Positions 1 through 10,473 of a stretch of DNA of 29,440 nucleotides are shown here, piece after piece (the stretch's first letter is position 1; every line of letters begins with the position of its first letter). Source of the stretch: Batkoa obscura (Eukaryota > Entomophthoromycota > Entomophthoromycetes > Entomophthorales > Batkoaceae); assembly GCA_030770535.1 (NCBI GenBank), contig JASVEC010000223.1, positions 1-29,440 on the forward strand. The letters are read 5' to 3'. The notes under the pieces are model-generated. The model did no database searches, was not told the origin of the DNA, and saw nothing but the letters and a program-made list of their open reading frames with translations. Both the position numbers and the translations under genes were made by a program.

Positions 1-84
1 TCGTTATATTGAACACAAACTTGGAATTTTAAATTTGGATTAATTTCTAAGTAGATTCTGAAACCAATTAGGACAGCCCCATAT
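1..84 (-). mobile_element. End of a DNA transposon copy (copy C), runs off the left edge
   Basis: Bases 1-84 read in reverse complement match 8051-8134, the 5' end of the whole transposon copy further right, without a visible mismatch over about 83 bp. The segment ends at position 84 in CCCCATAT, the same terminal motif as the other copies. So the window opens inside another copy of the same family, whose 5' end points right. It is head-to-head with copy A once the LTR element between them is ignored. How much of the copy lies to the left cannot be seen. Confidence 0.85.
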
Positions 85-101
85 CGTAAAAAAGTTGCAA
101 C

Positions 102-570
102 TGTGAAAGTTGATACTTAGTGGCCGAAGTTAAAAGCTACTCTTGCTTAATTAACTTGCCTTGAGTCGAAGGGTCTTAGTTTATAATAACTAAGGTAGAC
201 TTAACTTAATAGAAATAGTATGTAGTAAGCTACAAATTATGTAAAACAAATACAATGGAAGATACTACTATAAAATCTATATCAGATGTTGTCAGAAAGA
301 CTTAGTGACTTTATTAATGATACGTTATCAGGGAGTAATCCAATTAAAAAAAAACCTGGAGTTATCATATTGAAGAATCTCTTTTATACTCCAATAAATA
401 TGGATATTAATGCGAGAGGATGTTATTCCTTGCAATATGAAGTTAGAAATTCTCGCAGCAAATCAAAATAAGGGACTCTGACTTGATTGTATTTGAACTT
501 GAGAACACAGCAACTTAAGTGATTGTTGCGTTATAATCAATCCGAGAGCTAAATAAAGCAATATTTCACA
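102..570 (-). repeat. LTR, 3' copy relative to the element
   Basis: A 469-bp LTR that begins TGTGAAAG and ends TTCACA on the plus strand, so both ends form a short inverted TGTGAAA-type repeat. It is nearly identical to 7289-7756. Both LTRs contain the same 61-codon open frame antisense to the element (286-471 here). That frame is explained by LTR identity and is not evidence for a gene. Confidence 0.97.
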
Positions 571-580
571 TTTCCCTCCC
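571..580 (-). other. Polypurine tract
   Basis: On the element strand this reads GGGAGGGAAA directly before the TG that opens the 3' LTR. This is the position and composition expected for the primer of plus-strand DNA synthesis in LTR elements. Confidence 0.85.
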
Positions 581-656
581 TATGATTTGATGTAGTGAAT
601 TTTTATGATTTACTTACCAAGAGCAATTTGACTAGTTACGAATTGTACTCATTGAA

Positions 657-3600
657 TCACATTGCTGATTTGAGAAACTTGGCATGGACTCGATTATAAA
701 TGACGCTTGTTCCTTTATGTTTAATCGAATAGCTATCATACAAGTGTTTATGTATGATTTCATATGGTCCGTCCCATTTCAGTGCCAGTTTATTTTTTTC
801 TAGGTTGGTTGTAGGAAGGATACAAATAAACAATATCTCCTACCTTGAAAGTGGCTAGACTAGGAAGTCTGGACATATCTTGCTGATACCTCTTTATCTT
901 CGAATCTGTTAATGCGTTAAAGGCTTCAACTTGGATAGCTATCAATTTTTTTGTTAGTTTAGCCAAGTATATGTCAGGGCTTATCTCGCCTTGTTTAGCG
1001 ATTAAAGGGGCAAAAGATATGGGGAGCCCAGGGTGTCTCCCATAAAGCATAATAAAAGGAGACTTTTTAGTAATACTGTGTACTGAATATCTATATGCTA
1101 AAATAGCGGAATGTAGATATTCATCCCAACAGCTAGTTTTGTCAAAAGCTAGTTTTCTTAGTATACGTATTAGTGTACCGTTTACTCTCTCAACCATTCC
1201 ATTAGTTTCTGGATGATACGGAGCTGCAGTAGAATGTCTTATGGCCATTAGTCTGGCTAATTTTTGGGAGAACTAGATTAACAAAATTGGCAGCATTATC
1301 GGTAAGTATCACCTGTGGGCTTCCATGTCTACAAATAATATCTTCATATATAAATTTAGATATGTGGAAGGAAGTCTGGTTTGGTATTGCTCTAGCTTCA
1401 ACCCACTTAGTTAGATGGTCTATATCTACAACGATATACTTATTTCCTCTTACTGAAGAAGCTTCACAAAGAGGGCCTATCACATCTATACTTACCGTGT
1501 GGAATGCATGTTTAGGTAAAATAAACTTGTAAGCTGTTACTTTTATCCTACTTTGTTCTCTTTTACAAACATCACAATTATTTATGAAGTCTTCTAAGTC
1601 TGGTATCATTGATTCCCAATAGCAGGAAACTTTCATGGTGTCATATGTTTTTTGGAAGGCTGAATGCCCGCAGATCACATTGTGAAACTGTTGACATGCA
1701 GATAGCCGCGAAGAAGGCTTAATATACGGAATATATGTTCCTTTAATCTTTTTGTACAATGCATTACTTTTGACAATGATATTCTGGGCATTTTTCTCAA
1801 GCCATTGTTTAAGCTCAGGTTGTTGTTGCGGCCACTTATTTTTATTACCCAATAGGTTGTACAGATCATCATCTATGGGGGTGGCTAGACAGATCCTGGG
1901 TAACCTACTAAGCCCATCTGCATTTTGGTGATCTTTACCTGGCTTATATACTATATCAAAACTATACGATTGTAGTTTTAGAGCCCACCTAGCTAGACGT
2001 CCTTCAGGATTAGTGATTGAATATAACCACTTTAGGGAAACATGGTCGGTAATAACAGTAAAGTGAGTGCCATAGATATACGGTCTAAATGCCTTTATAG
2101 CATGAATAATTGCAAGGCATTCCTTCTCTGTCGTAGTGTAATTCCTCTCATGCTTCGATAAGGTTCTAGAGGTATAAGCTATTGGATGCTCGCAGTTGTC
2201 ATCATCCAGTTGACTTAAAACACCTCCAACTGCCGTTAGGCTAGCGTCGGTATGCAGGGAGAAGGGCTTTGAGAAATTTGGAAACATCAACACTGGGGCG
2301 TTAAGCAGCTTATCGCGAAGTTCTTCAAAGGCTTGTTGGTGTTCTTCTTTCCATTGAAACTTGACTTCTTTCTTTAACAATTGGAATAGTGGAGTGGCTA
2401 AGTTCGAAAAATCTTTTATAAATCTTCGGTAGTAATTCATTAGTCCGAGGAATACTTGTACTTCTCTCATCGTAGTTGGGGGGAAAAGCTCTTTTACTGC
2501 ATCTAATTTATTAGGAATAGGAGCTAAACCTTTGTCAGAGACCTTGTAGCCTAAAAATTCCAGACTAGTTTGGAAAAATGAGCATTTTTTTGGCTTTAAC
2601 TTTAAGTTAGCTTGGCGAAGACGTTCGAATACTGCTTTAAGGTGATTTAGGTGATCCACGAAAGTCTTCGAGAACACATTCAAGTCGTCTAAGTAAATTA
2701 GTACACATGAGAGCTTAAGATCACCTAGTGTATTATCCATAAGACGTTGGAATGTAGCAGGAGCGTTTGAAAGGCCTTGTGGCATCCTCGTTGGTTGAAA
2801 TAGTCCTTCGGAAGTAATCAAAGCGCATTTCTCTTGGTCTTCCGGATCCATTTCTACCTGCCAGTATCCTGAGATTAGATCCATTGCTGAAAAGTATTTT
2901 GCACCTTGTAAGCGGTCAACAGCATCATCTATTCTGGGTAGTGGATATACATCCTTCTTTGTGATTTTGTTGAGTTTCCTATAGTCCATAACTACTCTAT
3001 TAGTTCCATCTTTTTTCTTAACAATCATAAGGGGAGAGGCCCATGGACTATTTGAAGGGATAATCAAACCTAATCTTAAAAGTTTTTGGACTTCTTCTCG
3101 TTCTGCCTTAAGTTCAGACTGAGATTTACGATATGCTTTAGTTGCAACAGGTAGTGAATCACATGTATATACTTTATGTTTAGTATTGCGGGCACAGCCA
3201 ATATCTTCTTCTGAAGTTGCAAAGACGTCTTTATATTCTTCCAGCAATTTATAAAATTGAAGTTGTTCATCTGGGTTTAGATGTTTAATAGTGTCTTTCT
3301 CAACAAACAGGGTTTGGTTATTAGGGGCTTCTTCATAAATTTGGAATTCTTCTAGTGTTGCAAATTTACTGAAAGTATTAATCACAATGTTATTTTCTAC
3401 GTGGATTGTACCAACCTGTTGACCTCTAGAGATTTTGATATCTTTTTCGGTAATGTTGGCAAGCAGTAGTTTTATAGTCTCATTCATGTTATTACCTAAA
3501 ATCCCGGGCATAGTTAGAGGTTCTAATCTTGAAACACTTTCTATACTGTATATAGATAGATGGAACTCCTTAGGTACCCATAATGAGATTTCGGTGTCTA

Positions 3601-4680
3601 GTACTACCTGTGATTTAGGCGGTATTAGTAAGTTCTTAGGGGAAATAATGGGGATTCCAGACTGCTTATATGCTATATCTGGATATTGATAAATCACAGA
3701 TTCTAATCCGCAGAGAGTAACGTCAACTGATTTATTGTTAGTCCGATAGCTCATTATACGACAGTCAGGAGTTTTGTTGCTTATGTTGTTAATGGTTAGG
3801 TTCCTTGGCTTATTGTAGTACATTGGAATGGATTGATCTAATACTTTTAAGATATTTTGATCGTACAATAATTGGCAACCATGTTTCACAAAGAATTCGG
3901 TGCCTAGGAGGAAGTCGTAACCTTCGCTTTCCAACACTATCGCTGGAAAGGCTAAAGTTAGCTTTCCAAACTTAATAGGGATTGATGAGTATGCTCCTAG
4001 TGCCGTGACGGTTCCGGTTCCGGCTGTACCGAAGGTGTCCGAACAATCTATATCCGGTTTAAAGGGTAATCGTTTTACCAGACGACTCGATATGAAATTG
4101 ATGGGAGCTCCGCTATCTAATATTATACGCACATTTTTTTTGTAAATCGACGCATTAATGTAAGTACAATCGGTGGAGTTGGCTTTGGCATCGAGGTTTA
4201 CTAAGAGGATCTGTTTATTTGGATTCTGATATTCTCTAATGATGTTTCTAAATGCAATTGCTAAGTCTGATTCTCCAGTTAGGATTTTGTCTAGAGGAAT
4301 TGGGATGGTAACATTAGTTAACCACTGGTGTGTATTATCTAGTTCACTTTGTGTAAGGGACAGTTTGGATAAATCGGATAATTGTGAAATGTAAGGTTTA
4401 GCAATTTCATTTATCAAGGCAGAATCAGGGGCATTGATAGAGTTATCAGGTGACTTATCAATTCGACGTGGAATGACTTTAGGAATTTCAACGACGGGAA
4501 CCTTTTTCTTCTTGGGTCTGCCACGAATTTTGGAAGGTAGTGCTAGGATGAGGGTAGAGGGGTCAAATTTTGAAAGCGTGTTAATTTCGAAGTCTAATTC
4601 AGTGCTTTCATCTGGATCAGGAGGAATTTTTGATTTCGTGGAAGGGGGATCCTCATTTACCCTCCCACTTAGAAGTTTTT
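657..4680 (-). CDS. pol: pol region of the LTR element (protease, RT, RNase H, integrase)
   Basis: In order along the minus strand, visible motifs are as follows. The aspartic protease has LDSGA. The reverse transcriptase has RMPQGLSNAP and the catalytic YLDD box. An RNase H follows with HTDAS. The integrase has an HHCC zinc finger (HNVICGH...CDVC), the first catalytic aspartate in SIDVIGP and the second in LTDNAANF, followed by an HPETNGMVERVNG stretch and a C-terminal KWDGPYE module like the GPY/F domain. The domain order is that of Ty3/gypsy. The pol frame overlaps the end of gag, which suits the ribosomal frameshifting known in this family. No chromodomain is apparent after the GPY/F-like module. 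The region is not one continuous frame in this copy (about two breaks). Confidence 0.93.
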
Positions 4681-7170
4681 TGACTCGCTGTTGGGGTCAA
4701 CAAACTTTTCAGTGTCACCATCATTATAATTATAATTGAGGTGATTAACTTGTTTATTTTTGTTAAAATGTTTACTATTGCGAACATTTTTTTCAAAGTA
4801 ATATTTAAAAATACCATTTTCTGGCTTTGGTTCAATACAATTGACGGCAATATGTCCATGTTCACCACAGTTCCAGCATCCAGTAAATACTCGAGATTTA
4901 CGATGGTTGGAGTAGTGCTGTTGTGTAATGGCAAAGCAATGAAGATATTCGTTGTTGTCCGTTTCTTTATCTATATGATTAACGTATAGTTTCTTGGATT
5001 TAACTTCGCTTTTTGGACTTCCGAGGTATAGCTCTAAAATCTCTATCATCTGAGTAATATTGGTGATATTATGATGAGGGTCTAGAAAAAGACGTGCGAT
5101 GTGACTTGGAAGGTTTCGTTGGAAGGCCAGGCGGAGGTCTGTAACGCTTAACTTCCCACAGGAAATTAAAGCATTAGCACGATTTTTTACGTTTGCAATG
5201 TAATTTTCAAGTTTGCTTTCATCGTCTAGTCGTAAAGATAAAAGGGCTGCCTTTTTTGCTTCCATTTTTACATCGGAATCATAGTGATCTATGAATGCCT
5301 TTTTAAAAGAGTTCCAGTTACTGCGTAAGTCATCAGGTAGGGTCATACACCAGGAAAGCTCGTTTGTTTGAAGCTGACCTAAGAGACATTGAGGGCGACA
5401 CTCGTAGGTCCAATTGTTGGCATCAAGATGAACTTCTAGCGCTTTGATGAAAGTAGTAGCAGTGATTTCATTTGGATTGAATAGGAGACTAAAATTAAAC
5501 TTGGTATTAACGGGTTGGGAGCTTCTCGGATAATTGTGGGGGTATGTTGAGAAGCTATGCGGGTTTAGATTGTTACCAGAAGGTCCAGGATGGCCATAAT
5601 AGGCGTCATGATTATTATGTGATATACCATAGTTATTTTGAACAGGAATCCGCTCGGGTTGTACGTAGTGAGATGAAGATTGCTCATAGGGTACATGTTG
5701 AGTGATTTTTGGAGCAATATATGGCAACTTGTTTTTGTTACTATTGTTAAAAGGATTGTCCAGGTTAACTTCAGCATAGGGTTGTACATGAGATCTTATT
5801 GGCTCAGCATTAGATCCTGTAGCAGGGTTTCTTGAGTAAATACCATCAGTAGGTGCAGTGGTCATTCTAGGAAGTAATTGAGGTGGACTTTCTCCTTTCT
5901 TGGGTTGATCATCCGGTTGTACCAAGTGAATAGAACCACGATACTTAGGGTTCATTTGATATTCAGTGTCAAGAATAGATTCTGTGGTACCATCACCTAG
6001 ATCATACATATTATATCTCGGAACATCTCTATAAGTCGAGAGTCTGGAGTGAGGTGCTGAAACAGCGATACGTTCCTTTCTACAATTACAAGAAGATGCC
6101 TTGATTTGGCTGGTATTGGAAGCTACCTTAGTTTGAAGAATAATAAGCTCTTCCTTGGTACTCTGTATATTACGCGAAATTTCTTCCCAGTCAGCCGCTG
6201 ACTGCTCTTTATCTAATCTAATTTGTTCCTTCAAATTATTATTGGAAGTGATGAGCTGGCTAATGGTGGTCACTTGTTGAGTCAGTTGTACATTACAAGC
6301 AGCTAAATCTTGTTCTAAAGCCAAGATTCTGGCATCTTTGGCTGATGCAGACGCAGGGGATTGCTCAACATAGGATAAACGATGATTATACTCGGTGAAT
6401 CTAGTCATCAACGATCTATTAAGTTCTGCAAAAGTGATTTTCACTTTTCCGTCGATATCTGAGATCCTTTGAGCAGTATGGTCATTGATCTCAGTGAGGG
6501 AAAGGTTGATCTCGTCAGAGATCTTAATGAGTTCGGAATGTAAGGCAGTATCAAGCTGATGCAATTCAGCCTTGAAGTCTCCTACTTCTCTTGCCAAATC
6601 TCTATATACTTCATAACTAACAGTATCATTGAGCCTTTGGTTGAATTCATTAAACTTACTGGTATGGAATTCATTTGATGGGGTGATGACATCATTGTTT
6701 TGGTTGATGACCATGGAGAGATTATTAACCGTACCTAGAAGCGAGCTTAAAGAGGTAGACAATTCATTATTGTGAGTTGAGAGACGGTTGAGTTCACCAA
6801 CCATCTGGATGAGTTTGTTGTGCAAGAACTCTACTAAATATTGTTGAACGTGGGAAAGGGTAGGTACCGTTTGGTACTGAGCACGAAAAGTAATTTGGGT
6901 ACTGGAGCTACTACTTTGGTATTGTCTCCAAGCAGAGAGATCACCATTAAGAACGTGCATAGGAACAGCTCCATAGGTAACGACCGAGCTTACAACATGA
7001 GGAGGTAGGGCAGCTTGATTTAAAGCAGCAGTGTCTATTTCTGGGGTCAGAACACTAGCTTCTTCTTCATCACTACTACCCATGTCATATTCAGTGATAG
7101 TCAATTGTTGACGGTTATCAAGGAGATATCTTGAGTCAGCAAAATAGGGTATGAGGCTATTGTTGATCAT
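4669..7170 (-). CDS. gag: gag-like protein of the LTR element, 833 aa
   Basis: One open frame encodes 833 residues. The C-terminal third has a capsid-like retrotransposon gag domain (about residues 570-715), followed by one CCHC zinc knuckle, CWNCGEHGHIAVNC, near residue 770, which binds the element RNA in this family. The N-terminal half is different. After an acidic start (MGSSDEEE) there is a long stretch rich in leucine, serine and glutamine at heptad-like spacing (about 130-350) that looks like coiled coil, then a Pro/Asn/Tyr/Ser-rich disordered stretch (about 400-560). At 833 residues it is roughly twice the usual Ty3/gypsy Gag length. The start ATG lies about 120 bp inside the 5' LTR edge. 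It looks intact. Confidence 0.9.
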   Translation of the reverse strand: MINNSLIPYFADSRYLLDNRQQLTITEYDMGSSDEEEASVLTPEIDTAALNQAALPPHVVSSVVTYGAVPMHVLNGDLSAWRQYQSSSSSTQITFRAQYQTVPTLSHVQQYLVEFLHNKLIQMVGELNRLSTHNNELSTSLSSLLGTVNNLSMVINQNNDVITPSNEFHTSKFNEFNQRLNDTVSYEVYRDLAREVGDFKAELHQLDTALHSELIKISDEINLSLTEINDHTAQRISDIDGKVKITFAELNRSLMTRFTEYNHRLSYVEQSPASASAKDARILALEQDLAACNVQLTQQVTTISQLITSNNNLKEQIRLDKEQSAADWEEISRNIQSTKEELIILQTKVASNTSQIKASSCNCRKERIAVSAPHSRLSTYRDVPRYNMYDLGDGTTESILDTEYQMNPKYRGSIHLVQPDDQPKKGESPPQLLPRMTTAPTDGIYSRNPATGSNAEPIRSHVQPYAEVNLDNPFNNSNKNKLPYIAPKITQHVPYEQSSSHYVQPERIPVQNNYGISHNNHDAYYGHPGPSGNNLNPHSFSTYPHNYPRSSQPVNTKFNFSLLFNPNEITATTFIKALEVHLDANNWTYECRPQCLLGQLQTNELSWCMTLPDDLRSNWNSFKKAFIDHYDSDVKMEAKKAALLSLRLDDESKLENYIANVKNRANALISCGKLSVTDLRLAFQRNLPSHIARLFLDPHHNITNITQMIEILELYLGSPKSEVKSKKLYVNHIDKETDNNEYLHCFAITQQHYSNHRKSRVFTGCWNCGEHGHIAVNCIEPKPENGIFKYYFEKNVRNSKHFNKNKQVNHLNYNYNDGDTEKFVDPNSESKNF

Positions 7171-7272
7171 AGTCTGTGAATTAAGGGGATTGGAGGGTTG
7201 GGGTGGTTACGCGGTAAGAACCGTAAAGGAAAGGCTATAAAGGCTACCTAGTGTAGTTATAGGAGCTTTCCC

Positions 7273-7286
7273 AGCTATGAGCGCCA
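7273..7286 (-). other. Primer-binding site
   Basis: Two bases inside the 5' LTR the element strand reads TGGCGCTCATAGC. It starts with the TGG that pairs to the CCA end of a tRNA. The matching tRNA 3' end would read GCTATGAGCGCCA; I cannot name that tRNA from the window. Confidence 0.7.
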
Positions 7287-7288
7287 AG

Positions 7289-7756
7289 TGTGAAAGTTGA
7301 TACTTAGTGGCCGAAGTTAAAAGCTACTCTTGCTTAATTAACTTGCCTTGAGTCGAAGGGTCTTAGTTTATATAACTAAGGTAGACTTAACTTAATAGAA
7401 ATAGTATGTAGTAAGCTACAAATTATGTAAAACAAATACAATGGAAGATACTACTATAAAATCTATATCAGATGTTGTCAGAAAGACTTAGTGACTTTAT
7501 TAATGATACGTTATCAGGGAGTAATCCAATTAAAAAAAAACCTGGAGTTATCATATTGAAGAATCTCTTTTATACTCCAATAAATATGGATATTAATACG
7601 AGAGGATGTTATTCCTTGCAATATGAAGTTAGAAATTCTCGCAGCAAATCAAAATAAGGGACTCTGACTTGATTGTATTTGAACTTGAGAACACAGCAAC
7701 TTAAGTGATTGTTGCGTTATAATCAATCCGAGAGCTAAATAAAGCAATATTTCACA
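7289..7756 (-). repeat. LTR, 5' copy relative to the element
   Basis: A 468-bp LTR, TG...CA, differing from 102-570 by about one substitution and one single-base indel (roughly 99.6% identity by eye). It is followed by the GCAAC target-site copy at 7757-7761. Confidence 0.97.
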
Positions 7757-7955
7757 GCAACAACTGGGATGCTATTTTTTGTAATTGTAGCTCTATAACT
7801 TTTTTCATTTAGCAATAATATTAAATTGCATTTAAATAACTCTCAAAACAATAAATGAGACGAATATTCATCTTCAGTCTTATGATTGGTCTCAGAGCTA
7901 TTTATAAAATTGATATCTGTCTTTAAATATATAGTAATAATTTTTTAAATGAAGC

Positions 7956-8055
7956 ATAGGGGTGTACTTTTTTATTAAGAATTTTACTAACAATTTTTCC
8001 CCTCAAACAGTGCTTAAAAAATAGAAAAAGTAGAAATCAAAAAACACTCTCATAT
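7956..8055 (-). mobile_element. MITE-1, about 100 bp, abutting transposon copy A
   Basis: This stretch is related along its whole length to four other short elements in the window (21478, 21613, 27023, 28688). Its left end is ATAGGGGTGTA and its right end CACTCTCATAT, an imperfect inverted pair. Inside it has the family's conserved TTTTTCC...GCTTAAAAAAT block. Its last five bases, CATAT, are also the first five of transposon copy A, so the two elements touch without a spacer. It is too short to encode anything. Confidence 0.8.
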
Positions 8056-8076
8056 GGGGCTGTCCTAATTGGTTTC
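8051..8076 (+). repeat. Left terminal inverted repeat of copy A
   Basis: Begins CATATGGGGCTGTCC and pairs with 10474-10499. The same end is repeated, inverted, at 59-84. Confidence 0.88.
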
Positions 8077-8339
8077 AGAATCTACTTAGAAATTAATCCA
8101 AATTTAAAATTCCAAGTTTGTGTTCAATATAACGGTTAAATCTAAAAAGCCTAAAATTAAATGTCTCTATTTAAAACTTATTTTAATTGTTTCCTTTTCT
8201 TAAATAGCTAATTTTCCTAACTATATATTTTATGTTAGTTCTGTTAGATATTTAACAGATATATAATATATAACTATATGATTATATAATTATATAAATA
8301 CACTTATTTGACTTTATTTTTTGTTGAAATAAAAATAAA

Positions 8340-10043
8340 ATGCAAACTTTCATAACTAAACTTCGAAATGGAATTTTTGAAAATTTCAATACAATAGGGA
8401 GGAGTACACAATATAAACATTGTAATTCATTTACATCAATTTTAAGAGCTACTTATAACAACCCAAGGTTTATGGAATTTTATAATAAAACAAAACAAAT
8501 AAAAGATATATTATCAAAGTTTACTATCGATAATAATAAACTTAATCAAGTAATGTATAAAATTAGTGCTTTAAGGGAAACAGGAAACAAAAATCAGCAA
8601 GTAGCGTTATTATCAACTATAGCTTCAGTATATTCTTTTGATGAATGTAAGAGTTTTGAGTTTAATATAAATAGAAATCAATATGATTATTCAAAAACAA
8701 GTAATAATAATAAAATATCAACATTACAACCTATTATTAAAAATACAAAAAAAATTAAAGATGACCAAATTGAAACTATCATACAATATTTACTAAATGA
8801 TTCAACTATTTCATCAAGATTTAATTAAAAAAAATAACGATAGTAAATATTCATCAGATAATATATATATATTAAATAAAAGTAGAAGAATGATATATAG
8901 TAAATATTTGAATGATCTAAGAGATAAAGCAGTAGCTAGGTCAACGTTCTTTAAATATATACCAAGTAATTTCAAAAATCCAGCAAGAAAAATGGATCTA
9001 TGTAATATATGTACCCAGTATACAGTTAGAAAAAAGTTATTTGAAAATAAAATAAATACAGCAAAAAACAAAGCAGAGATACAAGAAATTTTCAACGAAG
9101 AAGAAAAATTATACAAATTACATAAATTCTGTGTTGATACTCAAAAAAACACATTTAATGAAACTATCAAAAAATTAAATAACAAAAGTTGTATAATAGT
9201 TTTAGATTTTAAACAAAATATGGAAATAGGGACAAGACCAGATTCAATAAATCTAGATCATTATAATAAACAAGCTATATCAGTATTAGGCTTTGGTGTA
9301 TTATATTTAAAAGATGATAAAACAATAGGCAAAGTTTACTTTGATTATTTATCTGAAATATTGAATCATGATTCAGCATATGCAGGAGATTGTTTAATCG
9401 ATTTAATCTCTACAGAGCTTCTATTTAAAAAGTTTACAAAAATTAATATATGGGCAGATACAGGAAATCATTTTAGATCCCAAGAGTTTCTACACTATAT
9501 GTTTAAAGAAATTCATAAAATAAATAGTAGTTTGAATGTCAATCTTAATTTTTTTGCTGAGCATCATGGAAAAAGTATAGTTGATGGAGATTTTGGAAAC
9601 CTTTCAAAATGGAAAAGTAGTTTTGAAGCGTTAGGTAAAATAGAAGATATCGATCAATTAATTTCAAGATTTGAGGCTTTTATTTGCGAGCATAATAAAA
9701 TTAATAACTCGACTGTTAATAATGGGAAAACAGATATAATTTTTAAAAAGTATAAAAGAAACAAAAATACAAAAAGAATAATAGAGATGCAAGGCATTAA
9801 GAAGTATTTACACTTTATTAAACATAACAATAAACTACATTGTTATCCAGTATCTGATACATCAAAAAAAGCGATATAGTCCCAATTAAAGCTATAGAGT
9901 CTATAGAAAACAGAAAAATTAAAAGATCGATCCCAGCTTACCTTACGAAGATAACAGAGAATTTAAAAATTTCGATATTTACTAAGCAAGTAAGTAGTTT
10001 GTTGAATGATAGAAATAGATTGTTAAATGTTAGGATTACTTAA
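8340..10043 (+). pseudogene. DDE-type transposase of copy A, split over three reading frames
   Basis: Three open frames follow each other: 8340-8828, 8797-9879 (beginning in an overlap of 32 bases) and a tail from about 9870 to the TAA at 10041-10043. The middle one carries the catalytic-core look of a DDE/D transposase: VLDFKQN (first acidic residue), then WADTGNHFRSQEF, then FFAEHHGKSIVDGDFG with a His-Gly-Lys and a further acidic residue. Just upstream is a Cys-X2-Cys (LCNIC) that may be part of a zinc finger. The tail frame reads on naturally (IPAYLTK...LLNDRNRLLN), and its switch falls at a run of seven A at 9864-9870. The first switch lies next to a run of eight A (8825-8832 region). 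Both look like slippage indels, so this copy is probably not autonomous; short introns are the alternative. The family is unassigned. Confidence 0.75.
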
Positions 10044-10056
10044 GTTATTAATAGCT

Positions 10057-10187
10057 AAGTTAATAAATAGTCAAAGAACAAGTAACTGTAATAATATGTA
10101 AAAACTATTATTACTTGTACTATATAGGGATGGTTAATTATAGTTTTGGGGCTAACCACTCCCTCCCATGCAGCTATTTATTAACTT
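10057..10187. repeat. Nested palindrome inside copy A
   Basis: An outer perfect 14-bp inverted repeat, AAGTTAATAAATAG at 10057-10070 and its complement at 10174-10187, encloses an inner pair, ACAAGTAA...TAATAAT (from 10078) against ATTATTACTTGT (10107-10118). A GC-richer stretch with GGGGCTAACCACTCCCTCCC lies in between. The same arrangement is kept in copy B (29133-29266). It could be a subterminal transposase-binding structure or an old MITE carried along by the transposon. Confidence 0.75.
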
Positions 10188-10473
10188 GGCAATATATTAA
10201 TAATGTAATTATAACATTAAAATAGTTTATTTATTTGATAATAAATCTACAATGTTGGTTATAAAGCAGTTGATAATAAATATTTCTCAATTAAGCTTTA
10301 TAAGAACATGTATTTAAGATCTAGTAGAAATTCAACTAACTTACAGTATGAGCTATAATAGAATGATTTAGAACTGTGTTTGGGTACTTTTGTTTTAATA
10401 AAAGATGTGATTTTATAGAATTTTAAGCGAAGTTTTTAAAATACAAAATTTTTCAAAAATTGGATAAAATAAT

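Larger units (their letters stand above)
97..7761 (-). mobile_element. Ty3/gypsy-type LTR retrotransposon, young, with GCAAC target-site duplication
   Basis: A full-length element on the minus strand. It is bounded by two LTRs (102-570 and 7289-7756) that both run TG...CA and by the 5-bp direct repeat GCAAC at 97-101 and 7757-7761. It carries a primer-binding site, a polypurine tract, a gag-like gene and a pol region ordered protease, reverse transcriptase, RNase H, integrase. That order places it in Ty3/gypsy (Metaviridae). The LTRs differ at only about two positions (one substitution, one 1-bp indel), so the insertion is very recent. The pol region does not read as one open frame and looks broken by about two changes, while gag looks whole. 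It sits between two head-to-head ends of a DNA transposon. Confidence 0.95.

Noticed and set aside
286-471. 61-codon open frame repeated at 7472-7657
   Set aside because: It lies within both LTRs, antisense to the element, and is duplicated only because the LTRs are near identical; no family resemblance.
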